The position numbers and the translations under genes were made by a program. From Punctularia strigosozonata HHB-11173 SS5 (taxonomy: Eukaryota; Basidiomycota; Agaricomycetes; Corticiales; Punctulariaceae): a DNA stretch of 64,000 bases. This document shows positions 1-13,400 of this stretch, one piece after another. The notes beneath the pieces are model-generated. The model had not been told where the DNA came from, ran no database searches, and saw nothing but the letters and a program-made list of their open reading frames with translations. The first letter of the stretch is position 1, and each line of letters begins with the position of its first letter. Location: NCBI RefSeq assembly GCF_000264995.1, contig NW_006767448.1, positions 1-64,000 on the forward strand. Direction: 5' to 3'.

Positions 1-79
1 TTGTGGGATGAATATTGGATGTAAAAATACCATCTTTTTTTTCTGCGTCGATCTTAATCGGCTCCACAGTGCTTTTTAT

Positions 80-168
80 CTCGGCGCAACCTCCGGTGCA
101 GCCGTTGATTTTATAATCACTCGGCGCACTTGCCTTATTATTTTTTTCGATTTAAAAAACTCGGCGCA
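80..168. repeat. CTCGGCGCA motif with 40-bp period
   Basis: The 9-mer CTCGGCGCA occurs exactly at 80-88, 120-128 and 160-168, so the copies are 40 bp apart. The DNA between copies is AT-rich and not clearly conserved. This may be the remains of a 40-bp minisatellite or the subterminal repeats of a transposon end. Confidence 0.6.
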
Positions 169-396
169 TTCGCATTTCCCACGGTAAAGCGGTTCATAAA
201 TCGGGCAAAAATGCGTGCCGTATGGAGGTGACCTGGGGCGATTTTTAGAGAGGGTTACTCACCCCATAACTGCTGTATCGGGCTCACAAATGGCTCTGCA
301 CCCTCCAGACCATAACCATTTTATGGCCGGCTGCGCAGTGATTCAAAATCTGTGGGGATGGTTCCTGACCACTGATATCTTGCTAATCTATGCATG

Positions 397-496
397 TAGG
401 CTGTAATCAACCAAATCTGAGACGGGCGGAAAACAGCCTGTTTTCCACCCTGGGGCATGGATAGGCTACAATTGACCAAATCTGAGTCGGACGGAA
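397..496. repeat. Diverged direct repeat, about 34 bp, two copies
   Basis: Positions 397-430 and 463-496 share TAGGCT, then ACCAAATCTGAG, then CGG and CGGA, with a few substitutions. The second copy runs into the left arm of the inverted-repeat element at 489. The pair may be an internal or subterminal part of an old repeat element. Confidence 0.55.
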
Positions 497-704
497 TTGA
501 GGCTCAACTCCTAGCTGGGCCGTGGGTACGATGATAATGACCCAAGTTGATAGACCCACTCTGTCCAATCCTCAATTCCATTCAGTAAATCGGCCGTAGC
601 GGCCGAAGGAACATTCCCACAGTCATGGGAGTGTGATATTCGGATTCCCACGATAATTCTGCACAGATTTAGGTACCCGACGGAATTGAGCCTCAATTCC
701 GTCC
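489..704. mobile_element. MITE-like inverted-repeat element, 216 bp
   Basis: The arms GGACGGAATTGAGGCTCAA (489-507) and its exact reverse complement (686-704) are 19-bp perfect terminal inverted repeats enclosing 178 bp with no coding capacity. The right arm lies inside a 12-bp palindrome (679-703). No target-site duplication is obvious. Size and structure fit a non-autonomous DNA transposon (MITE), but the family cannot be named. Confidence 0.5.
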
Positions 705-755
705 GAACACAAGGATAGGTGTGTCTGTGGCATTCCGTCCGAACACAAGGATAGG
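696..755. repeat. 24-bp direct repeat
   Basis: An identical 24-bp sequence occurs at 696-719 and 732-755, an offset of 36 bp. The first copy overlaps the right inverted-repeat arm of the 489-704 element, so the second may be a partial duplication of that end. Confidence 0.7.
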
Positions 756-2060
756 ATACATCATGTCCACCTACAAAACCCGAGATTACTTGACACACTT
801 TTAAATCCCACGCAAAATACTGTTTTCGATGATAGTATCTCCCAGTCTGCTGGGGCGTGGGACCAAGATGGCGGTGTACCTTTAATTAAACTTTGATATG
901 GGCCGTCGAAAACTTTGTTCGTGTCAAACCCCCTGGGTATGGCAGAGTTCAAAAGGCCGAGGGGACTATCGGTGCAGACGATAAGGTGTATCACGAAAGG
1001 CAAATCAGGATCACGCCTTTGATCGCCGCGGTCCAGCGACAAAGAGCACAACTAGCGTCGGCTTCGGTGGACCGAACGTGTAGCAAGGGGTCCGATCAAA
1101 GAAACATGTGTACATGGCGTACGACAGCTTTCAGCAAATTCGGCATTCCTGCCGGCGAGAGGGGGGAGTGGAACATAAAGAGCGGCTCGAAGGCGGACTC
1201 TAACCTTGTCCGTATCCCGGATTCCGGTCCCCCTTATCGTTCGTGGGCGTGGGGTCGTAGCTATGCTGGCATCAAAGCCATCTCTCTCCACTGACTCCCG
1301 CATCTGTCTGGCGCTCGCTTGGGGTTGTCGGAAAGTGAACGAGTGGTGAGCAATATCAAGCGGCCATTGCGCAAGTCGAGGGGCGGAGAGCGACGAGGTG
1401 AGACTCGAGCGTCGAGTGGCGCGGAGGGTGGGGTGGAAGAAGCCCGAGCTGATCAGTCGCTTGGCAGGCACGCCAATCCGCTGTGCGACATTTGCGTCGG
1501 TTCCGGAACGTTCCGAGTGAGCGACGGTCTGACGCCCTCTCTGACGCCTTCGCCGACGTCGCTCGTCTGTTATTATTTTCGAGGAGAGTGGAGGAGCTGA
1601 GGATTGCGCGATACGGTGGCTGGGCTTGCTAAGCGATCGCTCGGCGGCGGCGACCCGGGGCAAATCGTTCACCAGCACCGTCTCGCACGTCTCGTCGACG
1701 CTCATCGCGGTGCCAAGGTCTGTCGCGATACCGTCTCTGATGGCCAGCGCCGCTCATACGCGAGCCCGGGCTGATGCAGAAACACGCACGCGACCGCGGG
1801 GACATGATATCTGCAACTCTTGATCAGAAGAACCGCGCGGTCCAAATATAGCAGAAGCCTGATCGCGCCATATGCCTCTCTCCCACTTCTGGAGCCGGCC
1901 AAGCGGAGCCAGCCTTCTTCGCTGGCTCAAAAGCCGGACAGACGGAACAACATCGTCCGCGCGCGACCACCACCACCACCCTCACCCTCCTTTCTCCTCG
2001 TCCTCCCGAGCAGCGTACGAGCTCCTCCCCCTCGCACCCGCCGACGAAGAAAACGATAGC

Positions 2061-3914
2061 ATGGCTGGACTCGAGCCCGACCGCGCCATCCCCATCGGCG
2101 TCGCCGAGGCCGCGAAAGACGAGGTCGAGTTTGAGAAGAAGGGCATCCGCCACTCCGAGTCCGACTCTGGTTACGAGGTCGACCATGCCCACGAGGGCCT
2201 CGAGTTCCCGACCGAGGAAGAGAAGCTCACCCTCCGCCGCGTGTCCGACTCTCTTCCCTGGGCTGCCTACAGTGCGTGCCCGTATATCGATTTGTGTTGC
2301 GATACACCTTGAACTGACCGCTTCGAAGTGATCGCCACCGTCGAGCTCGCCGAGCGCTTCTCGTACTACGGCTCCACCGTCGTCTTCACCAACTTCATCC
2401 AGCAACCCCTCCCCTCCGGCACACCCGACGACCCTGGCAACCACCGCACGGGCGCCGGCGGCGCTCACGGCCAGTCTGGTGCGCTCGGCCTCGGCCAACG
2501 CGCCTCCACCGGTCTCACCACCTTCAACTCCTTCTGGGTGTACGTTATCCCGCTCTTCGGCGCCTACATCGCGGACACCTACTGGGGACGCTTCAAGACC
2601 GTCTGCGTCGCGGTCGGCATCGCCATGTTCGGCCACGTCCTCCTCATCATCTCCGCCGTTCCCGGCGTCATCGAGCACTCGAACGGCGCTCTCGCCTGCT
2701 TCGTCATCGCGATCGTCATCATGGGCCTCGGCACCGGCGGTTTCAAATCCAACATCTCGCCCCTCGTCGCCGAGCAATACAAGCGCAGCAAGCTTTTCAT
2801 CTCCACCACCGCCGCCGGCGAGCGCGTCATCGTCGACCCGGTGCTCACCACCTCCCGCATCTACATGTACTTCTACCTCTTCACCAACATCGGCGCCCTC
2901 ATCGGCCAGATCGGCATGACCTACTCTGAAAAATACGTCGGCTTCTGGCTCGCGTACATGCTCCCGACCGTCGTCTTCTTCCTCTGCCCGCTCGTCCTCT
3001 TCTTTGGCAGGAACCGGTACACGCGCTCCCCGCCCACCGGCTCCATCCTCGGAACCGCCCTTCGCCTCTGGCGCTACGCCGCCCGCGGCCGCTGGTCCTG
3101 GAACCCCGTCCGCCTCGTTCGCAACCTCACCGCGCCCGACTTCTGGGACTCCGCCAAGCCGTCCAAGATTCAGGGCGAGCGCCCGTCCTGGATGACTTTC
3201 GACGACGTCTGGGTCGACGAGGTCAAGCGCGGCCTCAAGGCCTGCACCGTCTTCCTCTGGTACCCCATCTACTGGCTCACCTACAACCAGCTCAACAACA
3301 ACCTCACCTCCCAAGCCGCCACGATGCAGACCCACGGCCTCCCCAACGACGTCCTCTCCAACCTCGACCCCTTCGCGCTCATCATCCTCATCCCCATCTG
3401 CGACATCTTCATCTACCCCGCCCTTCGCCGCGTCGGCATCCACTTCACGCCCATCAAGAAGATCACCCTCGGCTTCTTCACCGGCGCCGCCGCCATGATC
3501 TGGGCCGCGGTCCTCCAGCACTACATCTACAAGAAGAACCCGTGCGGATACCACGCCAGCGCCTGCGACGAAGTCGCGCCCATCAACGTCTGGGCCCAAA
3601 CCGGCGCCTACGTCCTCATCGCCATCTCGGAAATCCTCGCCTCCATTACCGGGCTCGAGTACGCGTTCACGAAGGCACCGAAGAACATGCGCTCGCTCGT
3701 CATGTCCGTCTATCTCTTCATGTCCGCCATCTCGTCCGCCTTGGGCGAAGCTTTCGTCTCGCTCTCGGCCGACCCGCTGTTGGTATGGAACTACGGCGTC
3801 ATGGCCGTTCTTGCTGGTGTAGCTGGCATCGTGTTCTGGTTCGCCCACCGCCACCTCGACGCCGCCGAGGACGAGCTGAACGCGATCGACGAGGGTCACG
3901 TCGAGAAGCACTAA
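2061..3914 (+). CDS. PTR2: PTR2/POT-family di-/tripeptide transporter
   Basis: This is a proton-coupled oligopeptide transporter of the plasma membrane that imports di- and tripeptides. Two exons are proposed, 2061-2271 and 2329-3914; the split ATG codon joins in frame to give about 598 residues, normal for fungal PTR2. The acidic N-terminus (about 70 residues) is followed by the POT signature VELAERFSYYG just after the junction. The second signature, GTGGFKSNISPLVAEQY, lies at about 2731-2781. Many hydrophobic helices follow, with the conserved LEYAFTKAPKNMRS segment near the C-terminus. It is convergent with the NRPS, 551 bp away. A role in the siderophore pathway is not indicated; nitrogen nutrition is the default expectation. 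Confidence 0.93.
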
Positions 3915-4465
3915 CGCCATCGATATCGCTGTTGTTGTCTGTTCGCAAAAAAAGGGGGACGTAAATTTAATAGGTTAAGTATGTAATGAACGACCTTCTG
4001 TACGAGCGATGATTCATTCCTCTGCCACCCTCATGTCATTCATAGACGTATTTAATCAACTGTCGAGTAGTGTATGAACAATGTGCTCTGTCCCGTGCTC
4101 TGTCAACCTGCCTGAGGGTCGAGAGCCCCTCGCACGGCCACTTTGACCGGCGAATCTGATTCCGGTATGATAGATTGAGTTGCCCTTGAGATTGCCCCCG
4201 TATCCGGCTCGCTCTCGGCGAGAGCTTATCGCGTGCTTGGCGATAAGGTCCGTTCCGTCATAGTATCCCCACTTTGTCTGTATCATTGCACGCGGGCATT
4301 CATCAAATTCACATCGCGGGGCAGCGCAGGTCCGAGATTCGCAATCTCTTGCTGATGATCCGTCCAGACAAGCAACACGAGTTTCCTCCTAGGTTGTGGA
4401 TGATACATGCAAGGCGATACTCTACAACGTTCGATGTTCCAACGCTTCATGTGAACTCGGTCGAC
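3915..4465. other. Intergenic, convergent 3' ends
   Basis: This is the tail-to-tail gap between the peptide transporter (plus) and the NRPS (minus). No coding frame or structured element was recognised. Both transcripts probably end here. Confidence 0.6.
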
Positions 4466-7400
4466 TTACATCTCTCCGCCGGATAACGCATTGATTTCTG
4501 CGGAAATACGGCGTATGAACTCCTTGATCGCGGGTTCGCCCATCACCGCGCCTTCGGAGCGTACGCCGATGTCGATGCAGTCGTTCTGAGCATCGAGCGC
4601 GATGTCGACGAACAGTGCGTGCTGGGAAGCCGCATTCAGATACAGCTTCGTCCCCGACATACGCAGCTCACTTACTTTAGGTATGTACGAGTGGTCGAGG
4701 CCGTCTATGGCAGTTTTGCCAGTTAACTTTTGGGTTGGCGCAAAGTCGGTTGGCACTCCGATCTGAAACAACAGATCAGAACCGGCCAATCTCGAGTGCA
4801 TGGCATGTAACTTACATCCCAACGTTCCAGCACCTCGTTCTCCTTCTCGCGAACGCGATCGGCGTGCCACAGCAAGTTGAGGAATACATTAAAGAGCGGC
4901 TTGTTCGCGAACCCGATCGCGCGCAGCACCTCTGCGAGACCCGCCTGCTCGTGCGCGACCATTTCGTTCAGGTCCTGCTGGAGCCGTTTGGCGACGATGA
5001 CAGGATTCGAGACTGTCGCGCCGCGCACGCGCACAGGCAGCAGGTTGAGCGTTGGCCCGGCCACGCGTTCTATCCCCTCGAACGACGACGTGCGTCCGGC
5101 GCGGAACAACCCAACGATCGGGTCCGGGGTCAACGCCAGCTCGCCCACGACGCGAGCTGCGCATGTCAAAACGAAGGCCGACAGCGCTACCTGGTGTTCC
5201 TGCGCGCGACGGGCGAGGCTCGATACGCCTGCAACGGCACCGCGGACCAGTGCAAAAGCGGACGAGGAAGAAGACTCCGTCATTTCGGGAAGCACGCACA
5301 CGGTCGGGGAATCCAGCGTTCGGGACCAGTATTGACGATCGACCCATTTCGGTCCACTCGCTACCCTCTCGACGAACCGAGTGAAGTTCGGCACACTTGC
5401 GCAAGGTTCGCCGGTGTAAAGGGCGTATAGGTCGTCCATGAGCAACGGGATCGACCAGCCGTCTAACGCGCGGCGATGAGTCTTAGCTCTGACAGGGAGA
5501 TGAAACCAAGCCACGTACCGTAAAGAGCGTGATGGATGATGAGAACGAATGCATCACCGTCAGCCGCTTTGACATGCCTTGCCCGGACCGGAACCGTGAA
5601 CATGTCCGACGAGATACATGCCTCCGTGCAAATCGTGCGCTTCACTGCTTCCTCCAGGTTCTCGTCATCCTGAATAAGGACGTATGTCTTATCATGAAGC
5701 GGTACGTCGTTGTGGACGACCTGAACGAGCTCTCCGGTTCCAGTGAAGGCAAAGGAAGTCCGGAGCACCGAATGGCGTAGACGCAGCGAGCGCCATGACG
5801 CTGCAAGACGTTCCGGGTCGGCCGGAGAGACGAAGCGGTCTATTCCACCCATGTTAGTAGATGCGTTTTCTCCGTGAAAACAGACATACAAACGAATGGA
5901 GGTTCATAGAATTTGCGTTCGCAGGAAAGCCAAGCTGCGAGGTGGTATTGTTGTCCCTAGTATCGGGTCAAGATGAATGAATGCTACCATCTGAGAAGTC
6001 GCGCACGCACGGAGAGAACCGGTAGCACAAGTTCCACTTCATCAGCTCGCATGTCTGAACCACGAGCGACTTGATCGCTTGACACTGTCGCGATTGATGC
6101 CTTCTGCAGTAAGGCTTGCTCTGACGCTCGTTCACGGAAGATACCAGATATATGACCGCCTGTGAGTATATTCACGACAGAAACGGACAGTCCACGCTTG
6201 CGACAGCGGTTCGCGACTTGGATGGCTGCAATAGAGTCCAGGCCTATGGCGTACATAGGTGTTCGGCGTCCGATCTTCTCCTCCGGAACGCCCGAGATTT
6301 CGGAAAGTACTTCGCGTAGTTGGAGCTCCTCTGGATTCCATACCTCCTGATCCGCAGGACTATGCTGGCCCATGACAGGCTGCATACCAGTAGGGTTTGA
6401 TCCGGCGCCTGCCGTTGAGACTGAGTAAGCGAACAAACTGTCGCCAGGCGCCTTAAGAATATTCGAAAGGATCTCGTCGAACGAGTCAAGGATGCCAAGC
6501 AGCGCGTCAAGCTCCATCATGCCAGATCTGCAGGCGGCTCGCAGGACAGCAGCATCTCCGCTTACTTGCATCTCGACGTTCAGTGGATACTGGATGAGAA
6601 CTTAGCAATCTGAAGTAACGAATGCCGGAGTCATACCTCCGGCTCTTGTTCCGTTCCTGAAAGTTCTATGGTCTCCCACAAAGTCTCGCATCGGCCCTTG
6701 GCCGTCGATTCATCCGTTTTCTGGAATACAAATAGAACATCGAACAACCGGTCCGAGCCGGTCTCCCTCCGAAAAGCGGCTTGGATGGCTGCAAGCGGGG
6801 TATGATGATATGGTTGTAAGGCGGTTTGCGCGTTTCGGTGCGCATGGAGTGCTTCGGCATGGGTGATCGGGCCCGATGGCAGAACAACCCGGACCGGAAT
6901 CGTACTGGACGCTAATGAGCAGCAGGACCAGATCATACACATATCAGCAGCTCACTTGAAGGTGGGACCCGCGATGTCCCAGCAGTTATCAATAGGGATG
7001 GATCTCCCTGATACCAAGCATCCAAAGGTGACATCACCACGTCGGATGACCGTAGCGAGAACGACGGCCCTGGATTTATCGTCAAAAATGCGACACACTG
7101 GAGAGGATACCAACTCACCAAGCGAATTGAGCCACTGAAAAAGGCGTGATCTCGAGCCTCTGGCAATGTTCCGTCATTTCAGCCGGAGACAAGGTGAACT
7201 TCCTCTCAGCGTGCTGTGTAGGGCTATCGTTCTTTCGTAACAGTGAGGCGACGTAAGAAGGCTCGTAGTTTTGAAGGCTTTGCTGCCAGAGCTGAAGTCC
7301 GAGGTCGTTCTTCGTGTGGAGATGCGGAACCGCTTTGCTGAAATCGGGTCGTTCAGGGGGATCCTCTCTGAGATAAACGCGAGCGAGATCCCCAAGGAAA

Positions 7401-10400
7401 TGTGTTAGCGATAGCCCGTCGTATAAGCTGGAGGGAGAAAATCGGTTAGGGAATCCGGGGAGAGCTATGGGAAGTGGTAGTACCTGTGATGCATGATGGG
7501 TACAAACAAAGCGCCATCTGAAGCTCGCAGGACATGGGCACAGATTGGAGGTGACTCATACGCATCGAGCTGATCGTTGATGAAACTGGCGACGAACTCC
7601 GATACAGATGAAGGCCATCGCTCCTCTTCGACACCTTCGTGTTCGACCCATTCTACGGGAGGATCGGTGTGGACGGCACCTATCCATGGGAACTCGTCTC
7701 CTGGATGAAAGGTCGTGCGGAAAATCTCCCGCTTTGCAACGAGTCGTGTCCACGCCGCTCGGAGTCGGGCGATGTCGGTAGATGGAAGGAGCCGTAATGG
7801 ATGCGAAACTACATAGAGCTTGCCTCCAGATGCAAGAGAAGACGTCAACATGGCGCATTGAAGAGGGGTCGCCGGATATGCGTGGATAACGCGGTCCTCG
7901 GGGGAGAGCCGTCGTATCGATTCAGAGTACTTTGAAAGGATTCTTGAGGACTCCGAAGGGAGAAACGCTGCCTCCGCGTCGACGTCACCAGCATTAGAGT
8001 GGCAAAAACGAGCAAGTCTTGCAACGCTGGCGTGGGTCATGATTGCGGATGAACGGACATTCAAGCCTGCACGACGCAAGGCATTGGTAAATCGGATGCT
8101 CGTGATAGAGTCAAGGCCAAGGCGGAGGAAAGATGTGTCCCTTGCGATCGCTTCCGATGGAATTGCGCAGGTGCTGGAAAGGACGCGCCGGATTGTTTCT
8201 TCTTCGGGTAGGTATGGAAGGACTTCGAAGGCAAGTGGTCGCTCTTGCAGCGAGCGTTCGCTTGCTAAGAGAACATCCGGGTCCTGAAGCAGCTCTTGCA
8301 TGCGAACCAGTATGTTTCGCGCGGCGGCCTGTCCGAATCGCGAGCTATATGTTGACCTTAACCGCAGCATGTTCTGTTCAATGCCAACGTCCGCTTCAAC
8401 AGCTAAGTGATACTATCCGCAGCCGTCAGATGAGCCGCGTCCCAGTGTGCAAACGGGGCCTACTTCTATAGAGAACACGTCGGCAATTTGCTTCCAGAGG
8501 TTTGAGGACGATGTCTTCTCGGACGTGTGATTCATGGAGAATAAAACGTCGATCAGAGGCCGGTCAGCCGATATCCACTTCTGGATTTGACGAAGAGATA
8601 CATGTTGATACGGATTCATCGTGGCAGCGTTTCTCTGGATTTCCTTGGCTACATCGACTAGTCGGGTTGCGCGACGCAATTGAACGCGAACTGGGACGGT
8701 GGTGAAGCACGGTCCGAGGATAGTCTCTGCACCTTCGATAGGAACGGTGCGGCCAGAAAGAACGACTCCGAATATCTATGTGATCAATCAGCTACCATTG
8801 GTGTCATAAGCGATGAAAACGTGCAATGTCATCGTGCGCCAAATGCTCTCCAAAAGATACGGCGAATGCACCTTGAAGGACTGCGTGGACGGTCACACCG
8901 CACGCTTTGGCAGCTGCCTGCACCGAGCTCAGCCCCATAGTGATGTCATCTGAATGGTGATCCGTCTCATCCTCGGGTACCCCTATTCCAGGTGAGAGGC
9001 GAAGGCCGTGGAAGTATCTTGAAAAGAACTCGCGAGCAGCAGATTCATCTTGCATCGCCGCGTGGTCTAGTAGGGCCGAGAATGGTGTGCGTCGGGATGG
9101 CGCGCGCTTGTGATAGCGATCCTCTACATCCTCCAGGAACATCATCAATGACTCTCCTGATATTTGGTGAGCAAACAGGATATAAATACCAAGTAGTACT
9201 GACCATCGTATATTGCATGATGGATCGAGAGCGACAAGTATGAATGTCCCTCTTCGCGCCATAGTCCGAGCCTCAACGGCGGGCGCCGGCCTAAGGCATG
9301 TTTTATGTCGAGAGAGACGTCTCCCAGAGACCTTTTCAACGCGTCCAAGGCTCCGACCGCCACATAATGCCGCGACCATGGGGAGGGCAATTTGGCCGGG
9401 AAGAGAACAACTTGCAGTATTTCGTCGTCAACGCGCACGAAGCATGTGCGCAAGATGTCATGCTCTCTGATTGTGGCGACGATGGCATCGATCAGGCGAT
9501 CGGTATCGTCAGCGTAGACTTCGAAGATGAAGTGATTGACGTAGGCAGCGACCTTCGAGTCTAGAGTCTTGATTACCATGGAGGTTTGAAGGGGCATTGC
9601 AGGGTATACGCGATCGATGGCTCCTTCAGGGAATAAATGCTTGACTCGGGGTCGATGGACACTATTATGGTCTAGGCTCTGTGGTACTGCGTCCGGGGGG
9701 CTGTTAGTGACCTGTACTCCTTTCTTGCCCGCAATTTCCTCGACTGTCGGACCGCCAAGCAAGAACGGCAAGGTCACATTGAAGCCAGCTGCCCTCAATC
9801 GGAAGGACAAGGTGATAGCACTGAGGGAGTCAATGCCGAGCTCGAAAATCCGAGTTGACGGCTTGACAATAATGCCGGAATCGAGTGTCGACAACAAAAC
9901 CGAGGATATCTCTTCTTCCGTCCGGGTCAAACTTCGGTCACTTTCGTTGGTAGAGGTGAGGAGTGCCGACAACGGCGTTTCGGCAACAAGCCTACGAAGC
10001 ACCTTCGAATCGGCTTTCCCAGACGTTTCAGCGATCGGGATGTAGTTCAACATGAGGAGCAGGTCCGGCACCATGAAAGCGGGAAGACGTTGACGGCAGC
10101 CTGCGATGATGGATCCCATGAGCGCCGGATCTGGCCGAATGATCGAGGGTGGGACGGTCGCCTCGGAACCCATTCTCTTCATCCCGGTTGCCATGAAGGA
10201 AAGGAGCCAGTCCCTCTGCGAGTCTGAGTGGCGGGCGACTAAAGAGACAACTGCGAGCCGCGCTGGAGCGGCTGTACGAACTGCCTCGGTGACTTCCGCC
10301 AATTCCAAACGTTGGCCACGTATCTTCGTCTGGTCGTCACTACGCCCCAGGTATTCGATCGTCTGCAGAGGATGTAAGAAGCTGATCTTGCAAAAGGATG

Positions 10401-13400
10401 TGAAGACGTACCTGATCTGCCATCAATCGAACCATATCGCCCGTCCTGTAGAGTCTGCCGCCTTCGTAGTCGTTGACGAATTCCCTGGCACTTGGCCGGT
10501 TGAGATACCCCAGGGCTACGAGGTCTCCACCCACACATAACTCCTGTTTAGCGATTAGGGAAGGCAAAATCACAGCACAGCAAGGATAGCTTTACCCCAG
10601 GCTGGCCACGCAGCGTTAACTCCGTTGAACCAGGCTTCAACACGAAAGCAGATGAATTCGGGAAAATACGTCCAATGTTCCTCGGAGACGATGTCTTGGT
10701 GACACGCGCCAGCGAACAACCTATAGTAACCTCTATTCAAGCAATAAGCATCAATCTTCCAAAAGGAAGTGTCATGTGTACCGGTGGGGCCGTCTAACAA
10801 GGGGAGGTTAGACACGGAGCAAAACGAAACCGCCTTCACCCACATGCATTGAACAAGACTACTCCGCTGTCTTCGCCTGCCCAAGTGTCAATCACCCATG
10901 CAGAGATCTTCTCTCCTACATTGACAGTTAACAACGCGACCAAGCCGGGAAGGCAGACTCACCCCCGACAGACATCCATTTCAGCGCGGGGACGTCCGCT
11001 GGATGCAGCTCAGCTCGCTCAAGAAGCGATGGTACGAGACTTCGTCAGCTGTCAGTTTGCAGTAGCGCATCACTCTTGTAACAGTATACGCACCTGCAGT
11101 GTGTGATCTCCAGCTTTTGCAATGTTTTACCCAAGTCATCTAGGATAATGGATCGAGGCGCGCTAGCAGTGGCCATTCCCATTCGGAACGCGCCGAAGAT
11201 TTCTAGCAAATGAACGTCGCTAACAAAACTTGTCAGTGACATTCGCGAGCTCCAGCACTAGAGGAACCGTTACAAAGCAATCGAAGTTCGACCAAGGTAA
11301 CGTCCTTGGCCGGCAAACGAGCCCGTCGGGCAATGCTCATCGATGAGCCCGACGAAAGCTTCCACGAAGCAGCTTAAGTTTCTGTACGAAACCAGGACGC
11401 CCTTAGGCATGCCGGTGGAGCCAGACTGTCGCATTGATGAGTAAGCGCGCAACGCACAATTGCCCCCCACGTACAGTATAGAGGACTGCAGAAGGCCTCG
11501 TGAACAAAAGGAACAATGGACGACGCGAAAACTCACGATATGACGGAGCATCTGGGTCGTATTCATCCTTCTCCAGATGTACCGGATGCTGCTCCAAGGC
11601 CACCCGATGATCGACGGCATCAACATTGATGAGAGTCGCTTGATTCTGAGGGTCTTGGAAGCTTGATATATGTCGCGTGTTTGTGAACACCAAGGCTGCA
11701 CGACTATCCTCTACTAAAAGCATCTTTCGCGCTGGAGGCAGATCCTCTTCAATGGGTAGGTAAGTCTGAAGGTTTTGTCAGAGGATGTGAGACCGGATAG
11801 TACGCGAAACTTACATTGCCTGACTTGAAGATACTGGTAGAGGCGCAGTTCAGCACAAGACTTTTCTCCGAGAGCGGTGCATTTACCCGATCATATAAGC
11901 AAAGCTTTCGAGCGTTCGAGGTAAAGAAAACCCGACGCATCGCGAATGGATTCCGGCGGATCTGATAAAGTTGGCGATCCTGTTCGACTCCTGAAAGGCA
12001 GTAAATACAGTTTCCACCGGATGTAGACGCAGAGCTTACCTCGTTCAGTTCATGGTATGTCCATTCTCGCGTTTTCGCGCCCCAATCTTCAATTTCGGAC
12101 GCCACGACCACAGCGAGGAAGGAAGGGTTCTCCCGGGCGTGCTTTTCAAGCCAATACGTCGGATGCAAATCGCGGGCTTCTCGCAGAGCCGGACTGGGAT
12201 CCGCGCGGGTTACCGAGAGCAAATCCTCCTGAAATGCCGCTCCGGAGTGCAGTGACTGCAATGGTTCGTCGGGATGCTTTACGATTGCCGCCGCGATGGC
12301 GCCTACTTGCTTGACCATTAGACGAAGTTGGGCGGGTGCACTACGTATCGCATAACGACCTCAGACGTGACCGTACGACACAATTGCATTGCTGTATGAA
12401 CGTACATGACTCTGCTATTTCCCCATAAGTCGAGATCGATACGACCTCCCTTTCGCATCTCAACATTGAGCGCCAAGGCGTGTTCGACATACACGCCAAA
12501 TAGCCTGGGATCCCCCCAAAGCCGAGAGCTCTTCAATGGGATATTTCCTTCCTCTGTATCCGGGTGGACGACGAACATAGCGGGGAACAGAGGCTGATGC
12601 ACAGGACGTTGGAGGATCAGTCGGATCTTGCTAAGGCGGATATGTCTATGCGGGAATGATTCGTGCTGACTCTGCATCAACGTCTTGATGAGTTCGCGAC
12701 CGGTGGTGGTCGGTCGGAACTCCACGGGCACGGGAAGGACCGACACCAAAGGCCCCAAGGCGTGTTCCAGCAGTGAAGTAGAGGAGCGATCCGAGAGTGT
12801 CTGACCCAGGACGAGCCTGTTCGTCTCCATGTATGCCGCGAGAACGGTCGCCCAGGCAGCCTGTACAATATCACCAAGAGAGCACTGAAGTTTCTTGGCG
12901 GCCTCACTAAGGTCAGCGGAGGCAGGTTCGCAGAAAGATACGAAACCGTCTGTAGCAAGTGTAGAGGCTGTGAGTTCAGGTACAGCTGGCGCATCGGGAT
13001 CGGCGTAGCGAGAGAGCCGGTAGGACCAGAAATCTACCGATGCGTCGGGGTCGGCCGGCAGAATTGTCGCGAGCGCTTCCGTAAGTTGCGGTCGAGCGAT
13101 AGCGGGTATACCACAGTAGTACGCATGGACGTCTCTGAGAACTAGTTCGAGCATCACTGCATCATGAATCCTAAAGATCTGTCAGAAACAATCCCATGAA
13201 GGGTCATGATACATACGAGTGGTGGATAGATACAAGCAGCGACTGTGACTTGGCCCCATTTAGCAGCGTGAGAGCCCAAAGAGGGGAGATCGACCCGGCA
13301 TGTCTCTCGATGACGTTGACGATGATATTCTGCACAGCGGCTTCTGTGGTGTCATCAAGATCGGTTTCGGTATATTGTATCTTCGGCCGGTCGTAAAGGA

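Larger units (their letters stand above)
1..2060. other. Repeat-rich intergenic region
   Basis: No convincing gene was found. The first 1.1 kb is AT-richer than the rest of the window and carries several short repeats: a 9-bp motif spaced every 40 bp, a diverged direct repeat, a small inverted-repeat element and a 24-bp direct repeat (listed separately). Open frames of up to 217 codons on the minus strand at 1052-1705 are Arg/Ser-rich and show no domain. The last few hundred bases before 2061 are CT-rich with CACC runs, as expected for the promoter and leader of the peptide transporter. Confidence 0.6.

Noticed and set aside
679-703. The 12-bp-arm palindrome as a transcription terminator
   Set aside because: Eukaryotic context and lack of a neighbouring gene; better explained as part of the inverted-repeat element's end.
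1052-1705. Minus-strand open frame of 217 codons
   Set aside because: Arg/Ser-rich without any domain, no promoter or intron pattern; probably chance in GC-rich DNA.
1824-3920. Minus-strand open frame of 698 codons opposite the peptide transporter
   Set aside because: It mirrors the GC-rich third positions of the transporter; the peptide is Gly/Glu/Asp/Val-rich with no domain, while the plus strand has clear POT motifs.
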